NCBI GenBank assembly: GCA_023419605.1
Contig: JAEZXR010000107.1
Span: forward strand, 62,001-126,000
Reading direction: 5' to 3'
DNA length: 64,000 nucleotides
Source: Bacillota bacterium
GTDB taxonomy: Bacteria; Bacillota; Clostridia; Acetivibrionales; JAEZXR01
Part shown: in pieces, positions 25,874 through 34,837 of the stretch
Layout: each line of letters opens with the position of its first letter
Position numbering within the stretch: the first letter of the stretch is position 1
Notes under the pieces: generated by a model
What the model was told of the DNA's origin: nothing
Seen by the model: the letters and a program-made list of their open reading frames with translations, nothing else
The model's database searches: none
Position numbers and translations under genes: made by a program

Positions 25874-26866
25874 TTATCTGGGAATCAACCGCAATTCCAT
25901 CCAGTCAAAAGCAATAAAATCATTGGGGCCGGTGCTGGATGTGTTTACAATTTCGACCCGGTTATTTCTTCTCAGGTCACGGATACTAAAAGTAAGCGCT
26001 CTCCAGTTCGTAAATTCAGTTCCGCCGGGCCGACCGTGGTTCAGCGGCAAACGTCCGCTATGGACCCGGTTGTTGTTTATAGTAATGGTAGCCGAATACC
26101 TGCTTTCGGGAACATCGTAATGATCATCCAAAACTCCCCGGATTATAATCTGCGCTCTAAAGTTGCTTTCCGCCGCTGCAAGGGCTGCAGGCAGCTGGAA
26201 GGTCCAAACCCCGCGGTTTCCTGTATATAGAATATCTGCATTTCGGCTGGGATTTCCGTAGTTGGGATAGCCGGTAAGTTCCTTGAATAGTGTGATGGAG
26301 GTTACCGGCGGGTTGTTGCTAAGTATGGGTGGCGGATCACCTGGTCTTGCAGTAGCAGGACCCATGCCTATGTCATACATGCCGTTATTGCCGTAGGGGG
26401 ACATGGGCTTTGGCATCGGCATCCAGTTGTTGGGCGGTATGTTCTGCATCATTTCCGGTGCGGTGATTTGTGGCATCATGTTGGGATTCATGGGCATCAT
26501 TTCCGGTGCCGTAACTTGTGGTACCATATTGGGATTCATAGGCATCATTTCCGGTGCTGTAATCTGCGGTAGCATGTTGGGGTTCATGCTTGGCATGGTT
26601 TCCGGTGCTGTGACTTGCGGTAGCATATTGGGGTTCATGCTTGGCATCATTTCCGGTGCCGTGACTTGTGGTACCATATTGGGGTTCATGGGCATCATTT
26701 CCGGTGCCATGAATTGCGGTACCATATTGGGATTCATGCCTGGCATCATTTCCGGCGCTGCCTCAGACGGGGAGAGTGTCGGATACATGGGTGCAGGCTG
26801 ATAGTTTTGCGGCATATTCATGCGCGCATCATAAGGAACAAAGAAAAATCTGTAATATGGTAACAT
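25874..26866 (-). CDS. Met/Pro/Asn-rich tandem-repeat protein with C-terminal beta domain
   Basis: A 330-residue protein I do not recognise. Residues 1-36 (starting MLPYYRFFFVPYDARMNMPQ) precede about six and a half copies of a 16-17 residue unit of the form APEMMPMNPNMVPQVT (residues 37-140). A Pro/Gly linker and a 150-residue domain follow, with VWTFQLPAALAAAE, YSATITINNNRVHSG and a closing FIAFDWMELRLIPR that looks like a beta-sandwich, possibly a carbohydrate-binding or jelly-roll fold. There is no signal peptide and no cysteine. GAGGAGG precedes the ATG. The composition recalls spore-coat or exosporium filament proteins, but that is a guess. Confidence 0.75.
   Translation of the reverse strand: MLPYYRFFFVPYDARMNMPQNYQPAPMYPTLSPSEAAPEMMPGMNPNMVPQFMAPEMMPMNPNMVPQVTAPEMMPSMNPNMLPQVTAPETMPSMNPNMLPQITAPEMMPMNPNMVPQVTAPEMMPMNPNMMPQITAPEMMQNIPPNNWMPMPKPMSPYGNNGMYDIGMGPATARPGDPPPILSNNPPVTSITLFKELTGYPNYGNPSRNADILYTGNRGVWTFQLPAALAAAESNFRAQIIIRGVLDDHYDVPESRYSATITINNNRVHSGRLPLNHGRPGGTEFTNWRALTFSIRDLRRNNRVEIVNTSSTGPNDFIAFDWMELRLIPR
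26447..26758 (-). repeat. 48-51 bp tandem repeats inside the Met-rich protein gene
   Basis: About six in-frame units of 48 or 51 bp, differing by an optional Ser or Gly codon after the MMP motif and by V/L/I swaps. Near-identical codons between units (for example the repeated GGCATCATTTCCGGTGC on the plus strand) suggest recent expansion, so copy number may vary between strains. Confidence 0.85.
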
Positions 26867-27038
26867 CGGGTTTCCTCCTCATAGTAAGATAAGAGACTTT
26901 CACTACTACAATATTCATAAAGCCCAAATTATGTTACCTATAGGAAGCTCATTTCCTTGCTCACTGTGTTTTGCATGCTTGAAGAAAATTCTACTTTACG
27001 GGGAAGCTGTCCATAGCCCTTGTCCAGGTGTCCATATC

Positions 27039-28781
27039 TTAGCGGGAGGGAGTTGGACTTGGGGAAGGGGTTGCTTTTACCTCGGGTTTTTCGATCAACC
27101 GGAGAGTGTACCGTGAGAGGAGATTGGCCGTAGGCGTAATTTCGAGATTCGGAGGCAGCTGATATTTAGCCGGCAGTTTACTTTCGGTGAAATTAACCTT
27201 ATAAGTGCCTTCATTTAATTTGAACACGGCAATTCCTTCCGCATTTGTATAGGAAAAGACCTTGTCCGGGTATCCAGGAGCAAAGGGAATCCCGAGAACA
27301 GCCAACTCCAGATTGGAAACCGGTTTATTATTCGAATCCAATACCTCAATCTCAGCAAAGCCCCATTTCGGTTTTACTTCCGGTACAGGCTCCAGGCTCA
27401 GGGTGATCACCTTTGTACCTGCAGCCTTCAAGTCAAAGAAATAGGGAGATGGAACTTTGTAATGGGCAGGGAAGCTGGAAGTGTTGAAGGTCAAACGGAA
27501 GCTTCCTTTGTCCAGTGAAAACCGGGCTTCTCCTTTTTCATTGGTGGTTTTCGTTTCATTAAAATCCTTTATCACACCGGAAGACTTTCCGATAATGTTG
27601 ATTTCAGCATTGGCAATGGGTTTATCACTCTTGTCATCAACTACTTTCAGCTGTACATCATAGATCGCTGCATCCTTGGCGGATACCACCTGGGTAACAG
27701 TTGCCACGCCCTTCATTTTAGTGATAACGGAGACGAAATCATTGGCAACGAAGTCTTTTCTGATAGCGGACCCTTTATAGCCAATCGCAACAGTCAGGAT
27801 GAGAATACAAAAAACATACAGCGAGTTTCTCACCAGTGTATAGGCTTTTTGAGGGCTGGCAGCTGTATAAATGCTTTCCTTCAGAAAGAGGGAAGGGAAA
27901 AAGCGCGGCACAACCAGTGCGGCAGAAGATAACAGGGTAAATACACCGCCGGAGAGAAGCAAAAAGGTTGTCAGCGGGTTGAGGCAATCCCTCATATAAG
28001 CCAGAACGGGTTCATTGCCAAGAGAAAGCGTCATGGTGATGGGGTAGATGTAGTTTGGCAGCACTGTATAACTATAGATTAATATTCCTGTTCCCAATAG
28101 AATCTCAAGAATCCCGCAGGAAATAATGGCAACGGCCAGCCACTTGACAATGTCGGTGAATTTTCTAAAAAGCCCCAAACCGATGATAAACAGCAGAAGA
28201 AAGCAGGGAAGCAGTATAGCAGGAAGCACTGTTATGATATAGTACACCATTTTGGAGGTGGAAAGAAAATCGACGATCTCATTCCGGTCCATATAAAGAA
28301 GAACGGCTCCCAGATTTACCTTACTGATTTTGGATAGCGCTTGTGCCGGATTATCTGCGATCTGGCTGCTTCCTGCCGGCTGTCCGCTGTCGTCCGTTTG
28401 CGAAGAGAGGTAGATATCCGGGAGAAACTTCCTGTCATTGCGGAAGTATTCGAAGATTCCATCACGCAAGGAATCCAGATTCTTAGCAATTAATTCCGGG
28501 GTCAGGTTCTTTTCCAAAAGAATAAAAACGTCCTTTTGCTGTTCATAAATTTCTGCATAATTTTTTTTGAAATTATTGATGAACCCGGACATGGAAGTGT
28601 TGAGAACATACTGGGTACCGGAATATAGATCATGCTTTTTAAAAAGATCCGAATGGAAATCGGGATTTAACGAAGTACGTTCGATGGTAAACCCCGCTAA
28701 TACAACAAAAAGTAAAACCCCGGCAAGAACCGCGGTAGAAGCATAAATGATTTTCTTCACATATTTTTGCAAAATATACAT
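27039..28781 (-). CDS. Membrane protein with two Ig-like (CarboxypepD-reg type) repeats
   Basis: A 580-residue protein; the start at 28781 has GGAGG eight bases upstream. An N-terminal membrane segment (about 10-33) is followed by an extracytoplasmic region of about 130 residues (with KNLTPELIAKNLDSLRDGI). Four more hydrophobic segments (about 185-345) come next, and then two related domains: one with KPIANAEINIIGKSSG...TTNEKGEARFSL, one with KPVSNLELAVLG...YTNAEGIAVFKLNEGTYKV. These resemble carboxypeptidase-regulatory/SpaA-like beta-sandwiches. The tail ends in PSPSPTPSR. Probably a surface or envelope protein of unknown role. Confidence 0.7.
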   Translation of the reverse strand: MYILQKYVKKIIYASTAVLAGVLLFVVLAGFTIERTSLNPDFHSDLFKKHDLYSGTQYVLNTSMSGFINNFKKNYAEIYEQQKDVFILLEKNLTPELIAKNLDSLRDGIFEYFRNDRKFLPDIYLSSQTDDSGQPAGSSQIADNPAQALSKISKVNLGAVLLYMDRNEIVDFLSTSKMVYYIITVLPAILLPCFLLLFIIGLGLFRKFTDIVKWLAVAIISCGILEILLGTGILIYSYTVLPNYIYPITMTLSLGNEPVLAYMRDCLNPLTTFLLLSGGVFTLLSSAALVVPRFFPSLFLKESIYTAASPQKAYTLVRNSLYVFCILILTVAIGYKGSAIRKDFVANDFVSVITKMKGVATVTQVVSAKDAAIYDVQLKVVDDKSDKPIANAEINIIGKSSGVIKDFNETKTTNEKGEARFSLDKGSFRLTFNTSSFPAHYKVPSPYFFDLKAAGTKVITLSLEPVPEVKPKWGFAEIEVLDSNNKPVSNLELAVLGIPFAPGYPDKVFSYTNAEGIAVFKLNEGTYKVNFTESKLPAKYQLPPNLEITPTANLLSRYTLRLIEKPEVKATPSPSPTPSR

Positions 28782-28951
28782 TGCCGATTCCTCCACTTCT
28801 ATATCTATTATACCACAATTTGCGCTGAAATGAAGGTATCTGGGTTGTATTCCCAAAACATTCTAATTTATAGTCTGTATCCTAACCAACATTAATATAA
28901 TTGTATAAGGGATGATGCAATTGATATTATGATTAACGGGAGGGTATCCAC

Positions 28952-30880
28952 ATGGCAAATGTTGATATATCCAAAATAATTATTAAGGATCGGGAGGAAA
29001 GAAAGAGTGTAAGCTTTGAAGGTACATTCCTTGATTACCTGAATATTGCAAAAGAAAAACCTGAATTAACCATCCTTGCCCACCAGCGGATGCACGAGGT
29101 GATCACCAAACCGGGGGTAGAGATCATAAACACCGATGAGAACCCTAGATTGCGAAGAATCTATGGAAACGATGTCATAAAAAAGTATAAGTTCTTTGCA
29201 GACGACTTCTTCGGTATCGACAAAACCATCATGAAGATCGTACGGTATTTCCATTCCGCTGCCATGGCAGGAGAAGAAGCGAGACAGGTATTGTACCTGG
29301 TAGGACCGGTAGGCGCCGGTAAATCGTCTTTAATGGAAGCCCTGAAAAAAGCCCTTGAAGCCAGCGAGCCCATCTATGCATTAAAGGGCTGCCCCATGAG
29401 GGAAGAGCCTCTCCATCTGGTTCCCAAGCATTTACGGAAGGAATTTGAGGAAATTCTGAATGTGAGGATTGAAGGGGATTTGTGCCCCGTTTGCCGATAC
29501 AGACTAAAAAATGAGTATGATGGCGAATACGAAAAATTCCCGGTAGAAACTGTAGATTTCTCCATCCGCTCCCGAAAAGGGATTGGCGTTGTACCTCCGG
29601 TGGATCCGAATAATCAGGATACCTCGGTACTCGTAGGCAGCGTGGACATCTCGAAAATCGACCTCTACCCCGAGGACGACCCGAGAGTACTGTCCTTGAA
29701 CGGTGCTTTTAACGTAGGAAACCGGGGCATCGTTGAGTTTATAGAAGTTTTTAAGAACGAGACCGAGTATCTGCATACCATGATTACAGCCACCCAGGAA
29801 AAATCCATTCCTTCCCCGGGGAAAGGCTCCATGATCTACTTTGATGGTATTATCCTGGCTCACTCCAATGAGGCGGAATGGAATAAATTTAAATCCGATC
29901 ATACCAATGAAGCCATTCTGGACCGTATCGTAAAAATTGAAGTGCCTTACTGCCTTGAATTAAACGAGGAAATCAAGATCTATGAAAAAGTACTGAAAAA
30001 GAGCAAGTTCGATGCGCATATTGCGCCCCATACCATTGAGATTGCTTCCATGTTTGCCATACTGACACGGCTTTCTCCCTCCAACAAGGTAGATCCTATC
30101 ACCAAGCTGAAAATTTATAACGGCGAGGAGATCGTAGAGAAGGGAATGACCCGGAAGATCGACATTCTGGAGTTGAAGGAGGAAGCTGCACGGGAAGGTA
30201 TGACAGGAATATCCACCCGTTTCATTATGAAAGCACTGGATACGACGTTGTCCGAGTCCCAGCATAACTGCATAAATCCTATATCCGTAATGGAAACCCT
30301 GGTGAAGTCAGTGAAGGAAATGGCCATCAGCGAGGAGGAAAAAAGCAAATATCTGCGATATATTCAGGATACCATCCGAAAGGAATACAATAAAATTTTA
30401 GAAAAAGAGGTCACCAAAGCCTTTATCCATGGCTACAGGGAACAGGCGGAAAGCCTCTTCAACAACTACCTGGATCACGCGGAGGCTTTTGTAAATAAAA
30501 CAAAAATCAAGGACCCCAATACGGGGGAAGAATTGGAACCGGATGAAAAATTCCTGCGGTCCATTGAAGAGCAGATCGGTATTACCGATTCGGCGGCAAA
30601 AGGCTTCAGAGCCGATGTAACGGCTTACATGTTCTATGTTTTACGAAACGGCGGAAAGCTTGACTTTAATAGCTATGAACCGCTTAAGGATGCTATAGAG
30701 AAAAAACTAACGGCTTCCATAAGGGAACTGAGCCGGATTATAACCCAGGCCAAGGTCAGAGATAAGGAGCAGAATCAAAAATACAATGCCATGGTAGAGC
30801 AAATGAAGCAAAACGGGTACTGCGACCACTGCTGCAATGTGATACTCAAATACGCTGCCAATAATTTGTGGAAAGACTAG
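28952..30880 (+). CDS. prkA: PrkA family serine protein kinase/AAA protein
   Basis: A 642-residue protein with an N-terminal AAA-type core: Walker A GPVGAGKSS near residue 115, Zn-like CPMREEPLHLVP and CPVCRYR, and Walker B-like MIYFDGIILAHSN. The C-terminal PrkA domain ends in CDHCCNVILKYAANNLWKD. PrkA is a sporulation/stress-linked kinase (YeaG in E. coli) almost always beside yhbH/yeaH and spoVR, exactly as here. Length is normal. AACGGGAGG precedes the ATG. Confidence 0.95.
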   Translation: MANVDISKIIIKDREERKSVSFEGTFLDYLNIAKEKPELTILAHQRMHEVITKPGVEIINTDENPRLRRIYGNDVIKKYKFFADDFFGIDKTIMKIVRYFHSAAMAGEEARQVLYLVGPVGAGKSSLMEALKKALEASEPIYALKGCPMREEPLHLVPKHLRKEFEEILNVRIEGDLCPVCRYRLKNEYDGEYEKFPVETVDFSIRSRKGIGVVPPVDPNNQDTSVLVGSVDISKIDLYPEDDPRVLSLNGAFNVGNRGIVEFIEVFKNETEYLHTMITATQEKSIPSPGKGSMIYFDGIILAHSNEAEWNKFKSDHTNEAILDRIVKIEVPYCLELNEEIKIYEKVLKKSKFDAHIAPHTIEIASMFAILTRLSPSNKVDPITKLKIYNGEEIVEKGMTRKIDILELKEEAAREGMTGISTRFIMKALDTTLSESQHNCINPISVMETLVKSVKEMAISEEEKSKYLRYIQDTIRKEYNKILEKEVTKAFIHGYREQAESLFNNYLDHAEAFVNKTKIKDPNTGEELEPDEKFLRSIEEQIGITDSAAKGFRADVTAYMFYVLRNGGKLDFNSYEPLKDAIEKKLTASIRELSRIITQAKVRDKEQNQKYNAMVEQMKQNGYCDHCCNVILKYAANNLWKD

Positions 30881-30893
30881 GCGCCGGGGGCGC

Positions 30894-30970
30894 AATTGAG
30901 AATGGAGAATTGAAAATGGAAAATGAAAACCCCAATAATTCTCAATTTTCAATTTTCAATTCTCAATTTT
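30894..30970. repeat. Low-complexity inverted repeat between prkA and yhbH
   Basis: The left arm repeats AATTGAGAAT/GGAGAATTGAAAAT (30894-30929), and the right arm is its approximate reverse complement built of CTCAATTTTCAATTTTC units (30937-30970). The 7-base centre is CCCCAAT. It resembles the AATTGAAAATTGAGAATT small palindromic elements found scattered in bacterial genomes. It would place a long hairpin in the yhbH leader. Confidence 0.6.
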
Positions 30971-30991
30971 ATCACGCTAGGGGTGATTTAT

Positions 30992-32218
30992 ATGGCTATA
31001 TTCAAGGAGTTTGTCAGTGGGGGAACGGATCGTTCAGCAGAGGATCGAAGGCGCCATCGGGAATTAGTGGAAGAGTCCATTAAGAAGAATATCGGAAATA
31101 TTATTGCAGAAGAAAGTATTATCGGACAGAATCGGAACAAGAAAATCAAGATACCCATCCGAAGTATAAAGGAATACCAGTTTATCTACGGAAAAAATTC
31201 GCCGGGTGTCGGCTCCGGAGACGGAAATGAAAAAAAAGGGGACAGGGTGGGCTCGGACAAATCGGGTAAAAAAGGACAGGGGGACGGGAAGGCTGGAAAT
31301 AATGAAGGGGAGGATGTCTACGAAACCGAAATCACCATCGAGGAATTGATTAACTACCTTTTCGAAGACTTGAATCTCCCGGATATTGATAAAAAGAAGA
31401 TTGCCGAGCTGGAATCCATCCGTATGGTCAGGAAATCGGGCTATCAGAGAAAGGGGATACCTCCGCGGCTTGCAAAAAGAAAATCCGTAATCGAGAAGAT
31501 CAAGCGCAAACAAGCAACCCAGAGAAGTCTGAAGGAAGTCGAAGAAGAAAATGCGTCCATGCCCCAGGACTCGGAGACAGGAGCAAAGGAGGAGAGCTTT
31601 ACCGAATCAATCCGGGAACGGTTCCCTTTTATTGAGGATGACCTTCGTTACCACCGGATGCGGGAGGATCGAAAAAAGGACTTTAATGCTGTGATCATTT
31701 GTATCATGGATGTATCCGGCTCTATGGACCAGACGAAAAAATACATGGCCAGAAGCTTTTATTTCATGCTCTATCAATTTATCCGGCTGAAGTATGAAAA
31801 TGTGGAAGTGGCCTTTGTAGCCCATACGACGACGGCGAAAGAAGTCAACGAAAATGAATTTTTTCACAGGGGAGAATCCGGGGGTACCTATATCAGCAGC
31901 GGGTATGAAAAAGCCCTGGAAATCATCGAACAGCGATATAATCCTTCCAGTTGGAATATATATGCCTTCCACTGCAGTGACGGGGATAACTGGACCGAGG
32001 ATAACGTAAGGGCTATAGAGTATGCCGGTAAACTCTGTGAAGTGTGCAATCTTTTCGGCTATGGAGAAATCGTACCCGGTTACTATACTTCCAACAGCAC
32101 TATAAAGGCCGAGTTCCAAAAACATATCAAGCGAAAAAACTTCGCAATCGTAACCATGACCAAAAAGGATGATGTTTTGCCGGCCCTGAAAAAGCTGCTG
32201 GACAAAGAAAGCGAGTGA
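30992..32218 (+). CDS. yhbH: Sporulation protein YhbH (DUF444)
   Basis: A 408-residue protein; the frame extends to 30923, but GGGGTGAT precedes the ATG at 30992. The N-terminal basic region (FVSGGTDRSAEDRRRHRELVEESI) is typical of DUF444. The C-terminal half is a von Willebrand A-like domain with a MIDAS motif, IICIMDVSGSMDQTKKYMA. A Gly/Lys-rich linker (about 65-100) is likely disordered. YhbH/YeaH acts with PrkA/YeaG. The partners flank it here. Confidence 0.93.
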   Translation: MAIFKEFVSGGTDRSAEDRRRHRELVEESIKKNIGNIIAEESIIGQNRNKKIKIPIRSIKEYQFIYGKNSPGVGSGDGNEKKGDRVGSDKSGKKGQGDGKAGNNEGEDVYETEITIEELINYLFEDLNLPDIDKKKIAELESIRMVRKSGYQRKGIPPRLAKRKSVIEKIKRKQATQRSLKEVEEENASMPQDSETGAKEESFTESIRERFPFIEDDLRYHRMREDRKKDFNAVIICIMDVSGSMDQTKKYMARSFYFMLYQFIRLKYENVEVAFVAHTTTAKEVNENEFFHRGESGGTYISSGYEKALEIIEQRYNPSSWNIYAFHCSDGDNWTEDNVRAIEYAGKLCEVCNLFGYGEIVPGYYTSNSTIKAEFQKHIKRKNFAIVTMTKKDDVLPALKKLLDKESE

Positions 32219-32232
32219 GTGGTGGTGAATCA

Positions 32233-33624
32233 ATGGCAGATTTCAGCATGAGAGAATTGGAAGAATGGAATGAAAAAATAGAAGGAATTACTCAGGAGTT
32301 TGGATTGAATTACTATGAACAGGAGTTTGAAATATGCAGCTATGAGGATATGATCGGATACGAATCCTATATCGGAATGCCCTCGCACTATCCCCATTGG
32401 AGTTACGGAAAGGCCTATGAAAAGACAAAGACCCTGCATAAATATAATCTGACGGGGCTTCCTTATGAAATGGTTATTAATTCAAACCCATGCATCGCAT
32501 ATTTAATGAAGGACAATACTCTTTTACTCCAAATACTTACCATAGCCCATGTATACGGGCACAACGATTTCTTTAAAAACAACCGGCTGTTTAAAGAAGG
32601 GACGCGGGCCGAGTATACGGTAGAGATGTTTAAGAACCACGCGGACCGAATTCGGGAGTATATTGCAGACCCGGGCATCGGCTACACTAAGGTGGAGAAA
32701 ATATTGAATGCGGCCCATGCCATAAAATTTCAGGTGTCCCGGGTCATTGGAGAGAAAATGGTTTCCGAAGAGGAAAAAAAGAAGGCTCTTCTGGAGAAGG
32801 TACAAAAGGGTGTAGTTAACGATTATCCGCTTATCATACCCAACAGCGAGGTGGAACAGCCTCTCCCGGATTTTAAAAAGATTCCTCTGGAGCCGGAGGA
32901 TGATTTGCTGTACTTTATCTCCAATTTCAGACGTTTGGAGGAATGGGAAAAGGACATCATTAACATTGTCCGGGAGGAGTCTTTATACTTTCTTCCTCAG
33001 ATTGAAACGAAGATCATGAATGAAGGCTGGGCCAGCTTCTGGCATTATAATATTCTCAACAAGCTGGAGCTTCCCCAGGATTTGCATCTGGAATTTCTAA
33101 AGCGGCACAATCAGGTAATACGGCCTCACAGAGGCCAAATCAATCCGTATTATGTGGGATTCAAGATTTTTGAAGATTTGCAGAAAAAGAACCATGGCGA
33201 TCTAAGTAAGCTTTTTGAAGTCCGGACCATCGAGCGGGATGCCTCCTTTGTACGCAGATATCTAACCCATGAACTCTGTGAGGAAATGAATTTGTTTGAA
33301 TACGTTAAAATGGGCAGCGATTATATTGTGTCAGAGGTGTCCAATGAAGAGGGCTGGAAAAAAGTCCGCGATACCCTGGCGCAGTCTGCCGGTATGGGAG
33401 GGATTCCCCAGATCCGGGCTGCTGAATGGGTTCAGAAAGATAATACGTTACTTCTGGAACACCAATACGACGGAAGGGAATTGGAATTCACCTATGCCTA
33501 TGAAACCATCAAGCACGTCGTTGACCTATGGGATGCAAAGGTTATACTGGAAACCTGGCTGGATGGCAAAAAGAAAATGATTCTATGCGATGAGCATAAG
33601 AAAATTTCCATGGTGAATGCGTAG
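32233..33624 (+). CDS. spoVR: SpoVR family protein
   Basis: A 463-residue protein from the ATG at 32233 (GGTGGTG upstream; a GTG at 32215 overlapping yhbH is the alternative). Family motifs include YEQEFEICSYEDMIGYESYIGMPSHYPHW, LLQILTIAHVYGHNDFFKNN and MNEGWASFWHY. SpoVR is needed for normal spore cortex formation in Bacillus subtilis. It completes the conserved prkA-yhbH-spoVR set and is probably co-transcribed with yhbH. Confidence 0.94.
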   Translation: MADFSMRELEEWNEKIEGITQEFGLNYYEQEFEICSYEDMIGYESYIGMPSHYPHWSYGKAYEKTKTLHKYNLTGLPYEMVINSNPCIAYLMKDNTLLLQILTIAHVYGHNDFFKNNRLFKEGTRAEYTVEMFKNHADRIREYIADPGIGYTKVEKILNAAHAIKFQVSRVIGEKMVSEEEKKKALLEKVQKGVVNDYPLIIPNSEVEQPLPDFKKIPLEPEDDLLYFISNFRRLEEWEKDIINIVREESLYFLPQIETKIMNEGWASFWHYNILNKLELPQDLHLEFLKRHNQVIRPHRGQINPYYVGFKIFEDLQKKNHGDLSKLFEVRTIERDASFVRRYLTHELCEEMNLFEYVKMGSDYIVSEVSNEEGWKKVRDTLAQSAGMGGIPQIRAAEWVQKDNTLLLEHQYDGRELEFTYAYETIKHVVDLWDAKVILETWLDGKKKMILCDEHKKISMVNA

Positions 33625-33627
33625 CGG

Positions 33628-33653
33628 AAAAGTGGGTAAAAGCCCACTTTTTT
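33628..33653 (+). terminator. Terminator after spoVR
   Basis: AAAAGTGGG (33628-33636) pairs with CCCACTTTTTT (33643-33653). Repeat A copy 1 starts within its T tract. Confidence 0.85.
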
Positions 33654-33773
33654 ATTGTCCAGGAAAGGTCTCTTTCCTGGACAATAAAAACATTAAATTT
33701 ATGCGTGCGACAGCTTTTCCTCATGCTTCAGAAAGGCACATGGGCAAACAAAAGTGGCAAAGCCACCTTTGTT
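33651..33773 (+). repeat. Dispersed repeat family A, copy 1
   Basis: Three consecutive hairpins: TTATTGTCCAGGAAAG/CTTTCCTGGACAATAA (33652-33687), then a GCTTTTCC...GAAAGGCAC stem, then ACAAAAGTGGC/GCCACCTTTGT (about 33748-33772). The core AAATTTATGC is shared with copies at 53151 and 55613. The right end abuts the stop of the convergent AraC gene and may serve as its terminator. Confidence 0.8.
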
Positions 33774-33776
33774 ATT

Positions 33777-34631
33777 TTATAAGGAAAACTTTTTCCGGTA
33801 TTGCAGGGGAGAAAGACCTGTTGACGCTTTAAAAACCCTCCCGAAGTGAGTTGTGCTTTCATAGCCGACCCTTTCCGCAACGGTGGTCACCTTCAGACCG
33901 GATTCCCGTAGAAGTCTTTGGGCTTCCTTTATACGGATACTGTTCAGGTACTCCACAAAAGTGAATCCTGTAACATTCTTAAATACCCTGCTAAGGTAAA
34001 AAGAACTGATGTAAAACAGGGATGAAAGATGTTCCAAGGTTACATTATCCATATAGTGGGCATTGATATAACTGACGATATCCGAAACCTTTTTGTGGAG
34101 GGGATTCGGGTACTCAAACCGGTGTTCCGGGTTTTGGGCAATATAACGGTTGATAAAAACCAACAGCTCACACAATAGCAGCTTCAGGCTGGTCTGGTAT
34201 CCCAACGGATTTTTTTTGTTTTCTGCCAACATTCTCGTCAAGAGAGTTTCGACGGTATCCTGCTCACTTACATTCAGCCGAAGGATATTAATATCCTTAT
34301 GGAAACACGAAAAGACATCCAGGTCCGGAAAGTCCTTGACCATGTTCACGATAAACTCCTCTTTAAAGTTGATGAGGATTCTTTCATGAACGGGGTTGCC
34401 TGCGTCCATGGTCTGGTGAATGTCATAGGTTTTTATAAAAACCAGGTCCCCTTTCATCACATGATAGGTCCTGTTCTTGATAAAGTAATACCGTTCTCCT
34501 TCCAGAAGATAATAGATTTCATAGGAGTCATGGTAATGGTTGTCCCGCATCACAACGGTATTGGCGACTCTTCTGCGCCAAATACCGAAGGGAATATTAA
34601 TGGTATCAAATATGTTTTTAGGGAGAGACAT
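33777..34631 (-). CDS. AraC family transcriptional regulator
   Basis: A 284-residue protein with an N-terminal cupin-like sensor domain (HYHDSYEIYYLLEGE, MKGDLVFIKTYDIHQT) and a C-terminal pair of helix-turn-helix motifs (NVTLEHLSSLFYISSFYLSRVF, KVTTVAERVGYESTTHFGRVF). GGAGGTGAT precedes the ATG. It is divergent, 206 bp away, from the GH4 gene and probably controls it in response to a sugar or uronate. Confidence 0.92.
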   Translation of the reverse strand: MSLPKNIFDTINIPFGIWRRRVANTVVMRDNHYHDSYEIYYLLEGERYYFIKNRTYHVMKGDLVFIKTYDIHQTMDAGNPVHERILINFKEEFIVNMVKDFPDLDVFSCFHKDINILRLNVSEQDTVETLLTRMLAENKKNPLGYQTSLKLLLCELLVFINRYIAQNPEHRFEYPNPLHKKVSDIVSYINAHYMDNVTLEHLSSLFYISSFYLSRVFKNVTGFTFVEYLNSIRIKEAQRLLRESGLKVTTVAERVGYESTTHFGRVFKASTGLSPLQYRKKFSL

Positions 34632-34837
34632 GCAATCACCTCCATCAAATTATAGTATAAACAGCGGCAAATGAAAACAAGAAATGTAGAAAATTAATAA
34701 AGTAAGCAAAAAATGTGCTGAGAAATTATCATAATTTGTTGTACACTAAAAAGAGAAATACAGCCATTAGGTTTTTAACACCCTGCTGCAAATAACTTGC
34801 TGCATCAAATAATTCACGTTTTAAAGGGGGATATTGT

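Noticed and set aside
26447..26758. Possible CRISPR array
   Set aside because: Units are contiguous, in frame and without unique spacers, so they are protein-coding tandem repeats.
26403..26801. Plus-strand repetitive frame (GIISGAVTCG-type repeats)
   Set aside because: It is the antisense of the Met-rich tandem repeats, whose minus-strand frame has the ribosome site and continues into a folded domain.
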